Source of the DNA: Novosphingobium sp. PP1Y
Lineage (GTDB): Bacteria; Pseudomonadota; Alphaproteobacteria; Sphingomonadales; Sphingomonadaceae
Length of the DNA stretch: 64,000 nt
Direction: 5' to 3'
Assembly: GCF_000253255.1 (NCBI RefSeq)
Contig: NC_015580.1
Coordinates: forward strand, 2,989,001 to 3,053,000
The notes under the pieces: model-generated
Database searches by the model: none
Seen by the model: only the letters and a program-made list of their open reading frames with translations
What the model was told of the DNA's origin: nothing
Part shown: piece after piece, positions 45,092 through 54,739 of the stretch
Numbering within the stretch: the first letter of the stretch is position 1
Layout: every line of letters starts with the position of its first letter
Translations under genes and position numbers: made by a program

Positions 45092-45690
45092 TCAGGGCCG
45101 GCAACGGATCGCATTTGCGACCCCACTAAAATGCTCAGGACTAAACCTGGCATAGTGTTTTTGGGTCGTCCGATCGTCGTCATCGCCCATAAACTGGGCA
45201 AGTTCGGCCATCGACACGCCAGCCTCAACCGCCCTGTCTGCTCCAGTGTGACGCAGCGTATATGGGGTAGCATGGACACCGCTCCTTTCGGACGCTGCCT
45301 GGAAGGCTTTTTTTGATGCACTTGATGGGCTCTCCGGCACGTTCGATCACATACGCGCTCGTCCGTTGGAAATAGGCGGCCTCTAACAATGGCAGCAGGT
45401 CATCGGAGATTGAGACCACCGTGCGCCGCTTAGTCGTCCGAATATCTCCAGGCGGAGTGAAGTCGATCTGCTTGCGATGGAAATCAACCCGATCCCACTC
45501 AAGCTGCAAGATCGCCCGTCGGGCGCGCCATCGAGTAGAGGCCTAGCATCACGTTCAACTTGGCGTGCTCGGCTGACACGCTGGCGTAGAACCGTTCGAA
45601 CTTGGCCTGGGACAAATGCCTGCGCTTCGCTTCAACTAACTTTGGAAGCCAGATGGGAATACGACCGGGCAACCTCGGTCCGTTTCTGAC
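45092..45690 (-). pseudogene. Frameshifted tyrosine recombinase (phage-type integrase)
   Basis: On the minus strand three frames have to be joined. The first (up to about 45525) reads IWLPKLVEAKRRHLSQAKFE ... NVMLGLYSMAR; the second (45509 down to about 45310) continues LQLEWDRVDFHRKQIDF; the third carries the catalytic C-terminal part TPYTLRHTGADRAV (HxxR box) and the Tyr in KHYARFSPEHF. The two frame changes are near 45522 and at a run of seven T at 45308-45314. The N-terminal arm is also missing. This is the remains of the integrase of an element that entered at tRNA-Pro. Confidence 0.85.
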
Positions 45691-45960
45691 GGTGGCGACG
45701 GCTCAGACAAGAGTCTTCGCACTATCGGTCATGACTTACGTGGCGCCCTCGAAAGTGCAGGATCCCAAGGCTTTACATCAGAAGCGCCCAACTTGCGCGA
45801 AATAGTTGAGTTGTTTCGTGAGCCGCACCTTGATCACTTTTTCCGTTACGGGTGGCCAGACGAATTTCCTATGCCTGCGCCCAATGACAATCTTGCAGCA
45901 TTTCATGTGTTAGACGCCGAAGTGCAAACCGCTGTTCAGAAAGACAATAATGGCGAATGA
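45640..45960 (+). pseudogene. 5'-truncated ORF, remnant of an element gene
   Basis: An open frame of 106 residues without ATG before residue 78. From about 45706 it reads like a folded protein: DKSLRTIGHDLRGALESAG, then EIVELFREPHLDHFFRYGW and FPMPAPNDNLAAFHVLDAEV. The GHDL and FRYGW parts recall small helical proteins carried by mobile elements, but I cannot name the family. Its 5' part overlaps the integrase remnant on the other strand. It ends at TGA 45958-45960. Confidence 0.45.
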
Positions 45961-46048
45961 AAGCGATTTGAATGGCGATTGGCTAGACCACCATGAAAGC
46001 GGCGTGGACGCCCCTGTCGAAGCCCTCCTCCGGCTGCCGAGCGCGTAG
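45950..46048 (+). pseudogene. Short ORF overlapping the previous remnant
   Basis: ATG at 45950 overlaps the end of the upstream remnant by 11 bases, an arrangement typical of coupled genes. It reads MANESDLNGDWLDHHESG and then APVEALLRLPSA before a stop, only 32 residues. It may be the N-terminal stub of a lost second gene. Support is weak. The following 150 bases to the monooxygenase gene hold nothing I recognise. Confidence 0.3.
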
Positions 46049-46205
46049 CAGGTAGTTGTCCAAGGGGCGTTGTCAGCCCAGCGCGAACTCGCCTTCGCCT
46101 GACCGCGGCCCTTCGGGCAAGGCCGCAGAGATTGCAGAGAACTTGCCCGCACCGACTTGAGAAGACCGATCTGTGCCAGCCGCTATGCGCTTCGGCTCAA
46201 AACCT

Positions 46206-47582
46206 TCATCCCTGCCAGATTTCGGGTTCTGCGCGGAGCGCCGGATCGACCGTATAGCACGACTGCGGCCTGCCAAGTCCGAGGTTCTCGCGCAGCGTGC
46301 TGCCTTTATAGGCGGTGCGCACCCGGCCGCGGCGCTGCAACTCGGGAACGACGAGATCGACGAAGCGATCGAGCATGACCGGCAGCGACGGCGGCGCAAT
46401 GACGAAGCCGTCGCAGGCCCGTGCTTCGTACCAGCGCTCCAGTTCGTCAGCGATTGTCGCGGCCGTCCCGGCAAGCGAACGCGAGGTGCGGCTTGCCGCT
46501 ACGGCAACGGCGATCTCTCCCAATGTCATCCCGCTCGCGCCCATGTCGATGATCCGCTGGCGGGTGCCGAGCGAGGCGTTGCTATCGGGCAGTTCGGGCA
46601 GCGGCCCGTCGAGATCGTAGCGCGAAAGGTCGATGCCGCCGAGCACGGTCTTGAGATAGGACAGCGCCAGCTTGGGAGGGATCGCCTCGTTGAGCGCCTT
46701 CGCTTCGGCTTCGGCCTGCTCGGCGGTGACAGCCGGAACCGGCTGGATCGCGGTCATGATCCTCAGGCTCTCGGGATCGCGGCCAGCTGCGGCAACCCGC
46801 TTCTTCAGGCCGGCGTAGAAGGCAACGCCGCTCTCCATTGTCGGATGCGACGTGAACACCGCATCGGCAGTGCGGGCGGCCAGTTCCAACCCCTCCTCGG
46901 AAGCTCCGGCCTGAACGATCAGCGGGTGGCCCTGCGGCGAACGGCCCATGGTGAGCGGACCGGCTACGCAGAAGTGCTCGCCCTTGTGGTAGAGCCCGTT
47001 GACCTTCGCCGCCTCGAAGAAGACCCCGCTTGCCTTGTCCGCAATGACGGCACCGTCTTCCCAACCGTCCCAGAGGCCCTTGCAGACTGCGATCGCTTCC
47101 TCGGCACGGGCATAGCGCTCCGCATGTCCGTAGTGCGCCTCACGCCCAAAATTATGGGCTTCGTTCTCGCTTGTGGAAGTAACCACGTTCCAGGCGGCAC
47201 GCCCGGCGCTGACATGATCCAGGGTCGATAGACGCCGGGCGATGGCATACGGCTCGTTATAGCTGGTCGACACGGTGGCGACGAGGCCAAGGTTCTGCGT
47301 AGAGGCGGCAAGCGCGCCGTGCAGGACGAGAGGATCGAGCCGGATCGCATCGGTGGCGGCAAAGGCATCGACGCCCGCGATCGGCCGAAATCCCTGCGAA
47401 TCCGCGAGGAACAGCGCGTCGAACATGCCCCGCTCTGCGGTGCGTGCAATGTGCTGCCAATAGCCCAGCGTCATCAGCGCTGCAGGCTCGGCCTCTTCGT
47501 GGCGCCAACCGGCCATGTGTCCGCCGGAACCCATCGGCATGGCAAACAGATGGTACTGGCCCGCACGCGTCTTCTGCGTCAT
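46206..47582 (-). CDS. LLM-class flavin-dependent monooxygenase (NtaA/SnaA/DszA family)
   Basis: 458 residues of the bacterial luciferase-like fold that uses reduced flavin from a partner reductase. Signs: WQHIARTAERGMFDALFLAD, STLDHVSAGRAAWNVVTS, NFGREAHYGHAERYARAEEA and GHPLIVQAGASEEGLELAAR, all characteristic of the NtaA/DmoA/DszA branch that acts on amines, sulfides or sulfones. The substrate is not predictable. It lies downstream of a TonB-dependent receptor and an exported hydrolase on the same strand; the 232-base gap leaves room for its own promoter. Confidence 0.9.
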   Translation of the reverse strand: MTQKTRAGQYHLFAMPMGSGGHMAGWRHEEAEPAALMTLGYWQHIARTAERGMFDALFLADSQGFRPIAGVDAFAATDAIRLDPLVLHGALAASTQNLGLVATVSTSYNEPYAIARRLSTLDHVSAGRAAWNVVTSTSENEAHNFGREAHYGHAERYARAEEAIAVCKGLWDGWEDGAVIADKASGVFFEAAKVNGLYHKGEHFCVAGPLTMGRSPQGHPLIVQAGASEEGLELAARTADAVFTSHPTMESGVAFYAGLKKRVAAAGRDPESLRIMTAIQPVPAVTAEQAEAEAKALNEAIPPKLALSYLKTVLGGIDLSRYDLDGPLPELPDSNASLGTRQRIIDMGASGMTLGEIAVAVAASRTSRSLAGTAATIADELERWYEARACDGFVIAPPSLPVMLDRFVDLVVPELQRRGRVRTAYKGSTLRENLGLGRPQSCYTVDPALRAEPEIWQG

Positions 47583-47814
47583 TCACGTTCTCCTTCGTCT
47601 GGACCAGTTTGCGCCGTGCGCATGCGAACGTAAGGGGCGGCTGCATCGACTCTCCACTGTGCAGATAGTCCGACGGGCGCGCGCCTTGCCCCGGCTGACT
47701 GGCCTGCTTCCTCGCAAGCTGCAGCAAAGGCTGATTAGCCGTTTACCCCAAGAGCAAAGGGGCACGGGTCATTCGACGCCGCGCCCCTCGAGGCAGGTCA
47801 ATGCCTGACGATCT

Positions 47815-50175
47815 TCAGAACTCGAAGCCGACCCGGCCACCGAAGACGCGGCGGCGCGCAGGCGAGAAAGTGACCGCCGGAACACCGGTGTAGGTGTCCG
47901 AGTTGTACGCGATCGAAGTCGGCGTCTTGTCGTCGAAGATGTTCTCGCCGTACAGTTCGAAGCTGAACTTGCCATCATCGACACCAAGGCGCAGGTTCAC
48001 GCGGTGAGCCGGAGCAGTCCAGGCAAGGTTCGCCTCGCTCTCGTACTGGCGGCCAACGTAGATGTAGTCGGCCCGCATGTAGCCCTCGAAGGCGCTGCTC
48101 ACCGGCTGCCGGTAATCGATCGAGGCCGATCCGGTCCAGGCGGAATACTGCGGCAGACGGTTGCCGACCGGATTGGCATTGCCGGTCAGCGCGAGGCATT
48201 CGGCGCACTGCGTGTTGCGAATGTCGGTTTGCGCGTAGGACAGCGTACCTTCCAGTGTCAGCGCATCGGTGACCTTCAGCGAGCCCTCGAACTCGACGCC
48301 GTAGAGCCGCACCTTGCCGCCCGGCACGACGACACGCACGGTCTGCGGCGTCGGGTTGCTATAGGTGATGTTCTGATTGATGTGCTTGTCGTACCACTTC
48401 CCGTAATACGCTGCGAGCTGGATGCGCAGGCGGCGGTCGAACATGGCGCTCTTGAATCCGAGCTCGCCCATTTCGATCTTCTCCGGGCCCACCGCCGTGG
48501 GAACATCGAGCTGCGACTGAACCTGGTCCTGGACGACCTGCGGCAGCGCCAGCAGCGTGGCGTTGAACTGGCCAGGACGCGTACCCTTTGCATAGGACGC
48601 ATAGACCGACGCATCGGGGCTGAAGGAATAGCGCAGGATCGCGCGTGGGTTAAAGCTCTTCGACTGACCCGAATAGTCGATCGAGCGGACCGGTACGACC
48701 TGGCCGATCTCATCCCACTGATAGCGACCCTCCAGGCTCAGGTTGAGCTGTTCGGTAATATCGAAGCCAAGCGAACCGAAGATGCCGTAAGTGTCTGCGC
48801 TATAGGTCGTCGCAGGAACGGCGGCCGAGAATCCCGAATTCGAGAACGCGTTGGTAGTGATGGAGTTTCGCTGGCGAAAGTAATTGAAGCCGACCAGCCA
48901 ATTCAATCGATCGTCGCTGGGCGATGCGACGCGGATCTCGGCAGACTTGTTCGTCAGCTCGGTCTGCCCGCCCACCGTGCGCGAAAAATAGGGCACGAGG
49001 GTATTATTCGCCGCGTAGAACGGGTTGACCATCGAACGACCGTCACGAAAGCCGGTATCAGTGACATAGCCCCAGCGGTCGCGAAAATACGCGACGTTGC
49101 CCCCTACCGTGTAGCCGCCGCCGAGATCGTAGTCGGCGATGACGTGACTTTCGATCGCTTCGCGGTGGACACCGAAATGCGAGACGAAGTCATCGCCGAG
49201 GACGACCCCGTCGTTGACCCTGTCCAGCGAGCTGGTGACGTAAGTCTGCTGGACCATCCGGTTGCGCGGCGCCGTCTCGAGAGCGCCGCAGTAATAGGAT
49301 CGACCGGTGACGGTGGTGCAATTGTTGTCGTCGGCCAGCAACTGGCCCGAGGCTGGCGGGCCGTCATCGTCTTCCCAGTAGTTCAGAAAAGCCTTGATCT
49401 TCAGGTCCGCCGACGGCGTGAAAAGCAGCGTACCGGAAACCGAACGGGTGTCTTGCGCGCCGAGTTTACCGCCGACACCGAAGTTGTCGTACTGTCCGTC
49501 GGTGTGGAAAATGCGACCCGAAACGCGCGCCGCCAGAAAATCGGGGACCAGACCTATTTCGGCCGATATCCTGCCCTCGACCGTGTTGTACGAGCCGTAG
49601 CTGACGGTACCGGACATGCGCGGCTCGAAACCGGGATCGCGGGTAATGAAATTGATCGCGCCGGAAAACGTGGCGCGTCCGAAATACGCACTCTGCGGCC
49701 CCCGGATGACTTCGACCTGAGCGATGTCGGTCAGGCCCGAGATCGAGCCGCTACCTACCGGCACGCCGTCGATGAAGGCGCTGGCGCCCTGGCGATCGGG
49801 CGATGGCGTACCCGAAAACATGCCGCGCATGGTGAAGAAGGTGTATCCGCGGTCGTTGCGATTCACCGACTGGTTCTGGAAGCGCAGGCCCGGCGAGAAG
49901 TCTGCGAGCGACGAATAGTCGGTGATGTTACGAGCGTTGAGGTCTTCGCCGGACAGAGCGGTGATCGCGACCGGGACCTCGATAAGCGTCTCGGTCTTCT
50001 TGCGGGCCGTAACCACGATTTCGCCCGGAGGATTGCCGCTGCCGGTGGTGCCGGCGACCGCGCTCCGGTCAGCATTCGCAGCGTCCTGCGCCATTGCCGG
50101 ATTGGCCATGAAGCCTGCTGCCATGACAGTGGCAGCGCTCAGACGAAGTCGATCTCGCATTGAAATTCGGTGCAT
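47815..50175 (-). CDS. TonB-dependent receptor
   Basis: The outer membrane receptor has 786 residues, with a signal peptide (cleaved after NPAMA), then the TonB-box-like GEIVVTARKKTETLIEVPVA, the plug motif QVEVIRGPQSAYFGRATFSG and AINFITRDPG, and a 22-strand-type barrel ending in Phe (VFGGRVGFEF). ATG 50175 follows AAGGAGGG at about five bases. It starts 38 bases after the alpha/beta hydrolase stop, so both are probably one transcript. The ligand is unknown. Confidence 0.93.
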   Translation of the reverse strand: MHRISMRDRLRLSAATVMAAGFMANPAMAQDAANADRSAVAGTTGSGNPPGEIVVTARKKTETLIEVPVAITALSGEDLNARNITDYSSLADFSPGLRFQNQSVNRNDRGYTFFTMRGMFSGTPSPDRQGASAFIDGVPVGSGSISGLTDIAQVEVIRGPQSAYFGRATFSGAINFITRDPGFEPRMSGTVSYGSYNTVEGRISAEIGLVPDFLAARVSGRIFHTDGQYDNFGVGGKLGAQDTRSVSGTLLFTPSADLKIKAFLNYWEDDDGPPASGQLLADDNNCTTVTGRSYYCGALETAPRNRMVQQTYVTSSLDRVNDGVVLGDDFVSHFGVHREAIESHVIADYDLGGGYTVGGNVAYFRDRWGYVTDTGFRDGRSMVNPFYAANNTLVPYFSRTVGGQTELTNKSAEIRVASPSDDRLNWLVGFNYFRQRNSITTNAFSNSGFSAAVPATTYSADTYGIFGSLGFDITEQLNLSLEGRYQWDEIGQVVPVRSIDYSGQSKSFNPRAILRYSFSPDASVYASYAKGTRPGQFNATLLALPQVVQDQVQSQLDVPTAVGPEKIEMGELGFKSAMFDRRLRIQLAAYYGKWYDKHINQNITYSNPTPQTVRVVVPGGKVRLYGVEFEGSLKVTDALTLEGTLSYAQTDIRNTQCAECLALTGNANPVGNRLPQYSAWTGSASIDYRQPVSSAFEGYMRADYIYVGRQYESEANLAWTAPAHRVNLRLGVDDGKFSFELYGENIFDDKTPTSIAYNSDTYTGVPAVTFSPARRRVFGGRVGFEF

Positions 50176-50213
50176 GCAGCCCTCCTTGGGTTCCCTGGTG
50201 TATGTCTCTTCGA

Positions 50214-51284
50214 TCATTCCCCGCCCGCCACGTTTTCGAGGTAAGTCCGTAGGATGCGCGCAAAGCGCTCCGGCACTTCGAGAGGGGGATAATGACCGAC
50301 GTCATCGAGGACGATCGACGAGACCGAAGCGGCCGGAAGCCGCGCCTCGAGGTCACGCATGGTGTGGATCGGCAGGACGAAATCGTGTCGCCCCCAGATC
50401 AACAAGGTGGGGCTCACGATCGACGCGAGCGTCGCGTAGACTTCCGGTACCTTGCCTGTCGAGCGCCAGGCGGAGCGGCTTTTGCCTTCCCGCGCATTCA
50501 TGTCACGATACCGCGACACGGTCGCGGCGGTCAGGCGTTCGGGTCGTCCTTGCAGCCATTCCAGGTAGACCTGCCAGTAGCGCAAATCCCGCATCCCCGT
50601 CGACGCGGCGCGCTCGAACTCGGCGCGCAAGGCAGGCGAACGCGGTATGTTCGCATTATCCACCGGGTCGGACGGCACATTGGCAAGGACCAGCGCGCGC
50701 ACGCGCTCGGGATGAGCAGCTGCATAATAGGAAGCGATCACTCCACCGCTCGACGTCCCGACGAGCACGGCCTGCTTCACGCCGAGCCGATCGAGCAAGG
50801 CAGCGAGTACCGCGTCACCCATCACGGTAGGTGCGCTTCCGCTCACGGGCTGCCCCTCGGACAGGCCCATTCCGGGCATGTCGAAGCGGATGACGCGGTG
50901 ATCACTCGCGAGTGCGGCAACCAAAGCGTCATAACCGTCCAGCGACCCGTAGGACCCGTGAAGCAGGACGATCGCAGGATCATGGCCTCCTGCTTGGCCC
51001 TCGTCCTTGTAACGGATCGCGAGCCCTCCAATAACCATGGACCGCGATGCGGCATCGGAGTAGCGCTGCTTGAGCGCCTTGAGGCTGAGCGTCGTATCTA
51101 CGCCTGCGGGGTCGACGGTGGCCGTGACTACCGTACCGGCGCGGGGCGCTGCGCCAGCATTCGATGCCGCAGCGCAGGCTACCAGGGCAAGGAGCCCTGC
51201 GCCTAGAGGACGTACCAAAGATTGGCAGGAATGGCGCACTGGTCTGGAACCCCGTCTGGCGATGTGACGGAAGTACAACTGCAT
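50214..51284 (-). CDS. Exported alpha/beta hydrolase
   Basis: A 356-residue protein with an N-terminal hydrophobic signal (residues 22-46, cleavage near NAGA). The alpha/beta hydrolase core shows the oxyanion region IVLLHGSYGSLDGYDAL, the nucleophile elbow VLVGTSSGGVIASYY (Ser about 178), the acid strand PTLLIWGRHDFVLP and the catalytic His in LDDVGHYPPLEVPERFA. Close to epoxide hydrolase or haloalkane dehalogenase-like esterases, but the substrate is unknown. It leads the hydrolase-receptor-monooxygenase set. Confidence 0.87.
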   Translation of the reverse strand: MQLYFRHIARRGSRPVRHSCQSLVRPLGAGLLALVACAAASNAGAAPRAGTVVTATVDPAGVDTTLSLKALKQRYSDAASRSMVIGGLAIRYKDEGQAGGHDPAIVLLHGSYGSLDGYDALVAALASDHRVIRFDMPGMGLSEGQPVSGSAPTVMGDAVLAALLDRLGVKQAVLVGTSSGGVIASYYAAAHPERVRALVLANVPSDPVDNANIPRSPALRAEFERAASTGMRDLRYWQVYLEWLQGRPERLTAATVSRYRDMNAREGKSRSAWRSTGKVPEVYATLASIVSPTLLIWGRHDFVLPIHTMRDLEARLPAASVSSIVLDDVGHYPPLEVPERFARILRTYLENVAGGE

Positions 51285-51660
51285 TCCAGCAAGCGACCAA
51301 TGCCTTCACCGGAAATGTCCGCCCTGTGGTGAAAAGCGCGCGCTGTGATGGCCGCAAGCGTCGCAAAGGTCGATATCGCGATCATGGCGATACTTGTCCG
51401 CCTTGTCCGACTTTTAAAATTTGAGGCGGCCATCGCCTCGACGAACGGCGGCGACACGCCGCGCCGTGGAACGCCACAGCGCAGTCGCCACAGAATGCCA
51501 TTGATGATCGAACGGTTCTGCTCGGGCGGCCGTGCCGCAGACACGGTTCTACTTAGCGAAATGGCCCATAGGCCGCGCAGAACGATCCGCTAGTGCCTGA
51601 AAGCGGTGATGGTAGAGGTGACGTTCAAGGTTACCGCACGGCCAAGCAAGCTGGACCCAG
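51285..51660 (-). other. Intergenic region between hydrolase and MscS genes
   Basis: A 376-base space without a convincing gene. It holds a direct repeat TTGTCCGCC/TTGTCCGAC at 51392-51410, in front of the hydrolase transcript, which could be a regulator site. The region also must contain the promoter of the hydrolase-receptor unit. Confidence 0.35.
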
Positions 51661-54087
51661 TCAGGTTCCGTAGCCTGCGGGCAATGTCCGGACATGCAGA
51701 TCGCGTTGGGGAAACGGTATGGAAATGCCTTCATCCTCAAATCGACGGGCAATTTCGAAATTGAGGGCCGACGCCGTCGGGGCACCATCAGTCGCCTCTG
51801 CCACGAAGGCGAGGATCTTCAAGTTGATCGCGCTGTCGCCAAAGCCGTCCATCGCAACTGCCGGTTCCGGATATTCGAGCGTCTTGTCGTTCGCATGCGC
51901 TATTTCAAGGAGCACATCGCGCGCCCTGTCCAGATCAGTGCCATAGGCCACCCCAACGGGCACAGTGATGCGCGATGGTCCGACCGAGAAACTGCGGTTC
52001 TTCACGACTTCGGTGATCAACTGCGAATTGGGCACAATGATCTGGTGCCGATCGAAGGTCTCGATATGGGTGGAGCGTACCGCGATCTTGCGAACGATGC
52101 CGGAATATTGGCCGACCTCAACCCAATCGCCCACCTTCACCGGACGCTCGATCAGCAGCAGGATGCCGCTCACGAAGTTCTCGACGACGGATTGCAGGCC
52201 GAAGCCGAGACCTACCGAAAGTGCACCGGCGACGAACGCGAGGCTGGAGAGATCGAGCCCGGTGGTAGCGATCGCGACAAAGGCTGCGAGAGTTATGCCG
52301 ACATAACCAAGAAAAGTGACGATCGATGCCTGCGCACCGGAATCGATGCCAAGTTCGGGGATGATGGCGAGACTGAGGAAACGCTGGATCCAGCGGGTGA
52401 CGAAAAAGCCGATGAAGAACACGACGAAAAAGGTGACGACATCGCCTGCTGAAATCCGGACCTCGCCGAATTGCATGCCATTCTTCAGCAGCAGGATCCC
52501 TTCGCCGATCTGATTGGCGTTGTAACCCCAGATGATTGCCAACACGGGCAGGACCATCAGGACCAGAATAAAACCAGCCACAAGCGGCAGGAAATGCAGC
52601 AATCGCCGATATTGCTTGAGCGCCCCTTCCGCGAGGCTGTTCACCACCAGAGAGACGCTGCGATGCAGATATACAGCCATGCACACAAGTGCCAGCGACA
52701 GCAGGGTAGATGTGAGGATTGAGCGGGCGAGAAACACGTAACCGACCACGGCTGCAACCAGAGCCACTATGGCGAAGAAGCGCATCAGGCGAGCGATGGT
52801 GCCGCTGAAGTTGATGGTCGCCCCGTGGGTGCCCGCCAGCTGATGCTGTTCCCGGTCATGATCGCGCGCAAGGCGCAGGAATGCAGCCATGCGCCAGATC
52901 AGCCAGGCGCCGCCGGCCACAAGGATAGAGGAAAGCAGCCGCGACACGTTGACGGCAAGCATCCCGCGCACTTCAAGTGTTGCAAGCATGAATTCAGCCG
53001 CGAGCACGATGGAGAGGTTGCGAACGGTGGCAACCGCACTTTTCTCCGAATCCTGCGGCAGTACCAAAAGCCGGAGTTGCTTGAATGGCGATGCCATGAT
53101 GCTGCGCCCCAGCCACTGGCCGCCAGCAACGATTGTGGCCGCAACCATCAGCGTCGCGACGATCAGAGAGACCTCATCGGGTTTGAATATGGCGACGAGA
53201 GTGACGACGAACAGTGACGCGCTGATAGCCAGCGCTACGACGAAGACGGCAGCCGCAATCAGGTCAAGAGCCATGATGAGCGCCAGATGGCGGATGACGC
53301 CTTCGCTGCTGGCGATTTTACGCATGACGCGATCAACAACGGCTCGCCAGACCTTTCTGCCGAGCCAGTAAGAAAGCACGCCCAGCACCAGGATGCTTGC
53401 CAGTCCCAGGCCCACGAACAACAACGGATTGTCGACAATGGATGCGCGGCCTCGCACGACATTGATGGCATTGCGGACTTCGCCGGCGGCACGCGCCCAT
53501 GTTCGCGGATCGAGCGGGGAAAGGCCGCGATCGAACCGCCGGCTGTTTGCGATGGCACTGGTGCGCGCATCGATATCGGCAACCAGCAAAGCCGCCCTTG
53601 CCCGTCTTTCCTGCAATTCCAGAATAGGTGCCATCGCCCGGGACAGCCTCTCGTCAAGCCTTTCACGGCGTGCAGATATCGCCGAAGCTTCGACCGCGCC
53701 CTCACCCGGTCCAGGTCCGAGCGCCGCAATCTGGGCATTCAGTAACCTGATGTCGAAAGTGCTGCGCGCCATCAGACCATCGATCCTGTCCCTGTCTGCG
53801 GCCATGAGTGCCCGCATGTCGTCCAGTTCGTTCTGATGTTCGATGGAGAGATCGCCGGCGTCCCGGCGCAGTAGCTTCCGAGCCTTTTCGGCGCGGTTGT
53901 CAAACCCGGAAATCAGGGCACCGAATGCGGATTGCTTGCCTGGCCTGGCACCTGGTGTCCGGGCAGTGGCGGTTGGCGCCTCAAGCTGGCGAGACGCGGC
54001 ATCGCTCGCAGTCGCCGCAAAGGGCGCCATCGCCAGCCCTGCAAAGACAAGCCATCGAGCCAGCAGAAACCACATCAGCCTTTTCAT
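51661..54087 (-). CDS. Large MscS-family mechanosensitive channel
   Basis: 808 residues: a signal peptide (cleavage near AATA), a helical periplasmic region (residues 40-205), about 10-11 membrane segments and a C-terminal MscS channel module. The pore helix and beta-domain are seen in SLAFVAGALSVGLGFGLQSV, ENFVSGILLLIERPVKVGDW and IETFDRHQIIVPNSQLIT. The layout resembles MscK or YbdG-like proteins. I chose ATG 54087, preceded by GGGGA; a longer open frame to 54333 has a poor N terminus. It protects against hypo-osmotic shock or modulates ion flux. Confidence 0.88.
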   Translation of the reverse strand: MKRLMWFLLARWLVFAGLAMAPFAATASDAASRQLEAPTATARTPGARPGKQSAFGALISGFDNRAEKARKLLRRDAGDLSIEHQNELDDMRALMAADRDRIDGLMARSTFDIRLLNAQIAALGPGPGEGAVEASAISARRERLDERLSRAMAPILELQERRARAALLVADIDARTSAIANSRRFDRGLSPLDPRTWARAAGEVRNAINVVRGRASIVDNPLLFVGLGLASILVLGVLSYWLGRKVWRAVVDRVMRKIASSEGVIRHLALIMALDLIAAAVFVVALAISASLFVVTLVAIFKPDEVSLIVATLMVAATIVAGGQWLGRSIMASPFKQLRLLVLPQDSEKSAVATVRNLSIVLAAEFMLATLEVRGMLAVNVSRLLSSILVAGGAWLIWRMAAFLRLARDHDREQHQLAGTHGATINFSGTIARLMRFFAIVALVAAVVGYVFLARSILTSTLLSLALVCMAVYLHRSVSLVVNSLAEGALKQYRRLLHFLPLVAGFILVLMVLPVLAIIWGYNANQIGEGILLLKNGMQFGEVRISAGDVVTFFVVFFIGFFVTRWIQRFLSLAIIPELGIDSGAQASIVTFLGYVGITLAAFVAIATTGLDLSSLAFVAGALSVGLGFGLQSVVENFVSGILLLIERPVKVGDWVEVGQYSGIVRKIAVRSTHIETFDRHQIIVPNSQLITEVVKNRSFSVGPSRITVPVGVAYGTDLDRARDVLLEIAHANDKTLEYPEPAVAMDGFGDSAINLKILAFVAEATDGAPTASALNFEIARRFEDEGISIPFPQRDLHVRTLPAGYGT

Positions 54088-54350
54088 CGCCAATCCCCAG
54101 CAGCATGCGCGTGCTTCGAAATCATGAAGAAACGCAATCAACTGTTTCCGAAGCGCATTGTGAATGTTGGGCGGCTCATTGCACTCATGAAAGGTACACG
54201 TAACATCGTCACAGCGCTTGTCGTACATACCATTGAGGCAAAATGCGGTGTAACTGGAAGCGCTCGCCGAATAGGCGGACAAGCCCATTGGCAAATAGCA
54301 AACGGCGAAACCTGGCTGCATCGCGCGCGCCAAGCGTACTGGATGAAATC

Positions 54351-54641
54351 ATGAACAGGCAGTCGGTTATTCAAACGTTGAGCCTCATATCGTTTGCGCT
54401 CTGGACGGGGCTGGCAGCGATCGTATCCGTCAGCGGCTTGCTCTATCCCGGCGGAGCGATCCGCAATCTGACCATGGGCGTGGTTTTTGCCGCCATCGGG
54501 ACTGGCGCGCATCTTCGGCAGACCAGGCCCGGGCCGCTGTTTGGACCTTGGCTCCTCTGTTTTTCCCTGCCAGCCGGAGCGATACTTGCTGTGCTGGCTT
54601 CCTATCGAGTTCTCTCCGAGAGAATGGCCGTGTTCGGATGA
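54351..54641 (+). CDS. Small integral membrane protein of unknown function
   Basis: 96 residues with three hydrophobic segments (LISFALWTGLAAIVSVSGLL, NLTMGVVFAAIGTGAHL and LLCFSLPAGAILAVLASY). No family recognised. ATG 54351 is the first plausible start; the frame is open upstream but composition changes there. The gene is divergent from the MscS gene and convergent with the lipoprotein gene at 54740. Confidence 0.55.
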   Translation: MNRQSVIQTLSLISFALWTGLAAIVSVSGLLYPGGAIRNLTMGVVFAAIGTGAHLRQTRPGPLFGPWLLCFSLPAGAILAVLASYRVLSERMAVFG

Positions 54642-54676
54642 ATATGCCATAGGGTGGCGCGGTCAGGTTGCCTGCA

Positions 54677-54720
54677 TGAAAAACCACTGGACCGGACGGC
54701 ATGAAACCGCCCGATCCAGT
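54677..54720 (-). terminator. Terminator of the 54.7-61.4 kb gene run
   Basis: CACTGGATCGGGCGG on the minus strand pairs with CCGTCCGGTCCAGTG, with two weak pairs, around a 7-base loop and is followed by GTTTTTC. It lies 20 bases after the stop of the lipoprotein gene at 54740. Confidence 0.75.
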
Positions 54721-54739
54721 GAGGTATCAAAGCGATTGA

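Noticed and set aside
45910..46152. An 80-residue minus-strand frame
   Set aside because: Low-complexity Ser/Arg composition; the plus-strand remnant explains the coding look here.
48004..50163. A 719-residue plus-strand frame across the TonB receptor
   Set aside because: Antisense shadow of a clear receptor gene.
51203..51544. A 113-residue minus-strand frame overlapping the hydrolase start
   Set aside because: Different frame, no domain, basic composition; likely non-coding leader.
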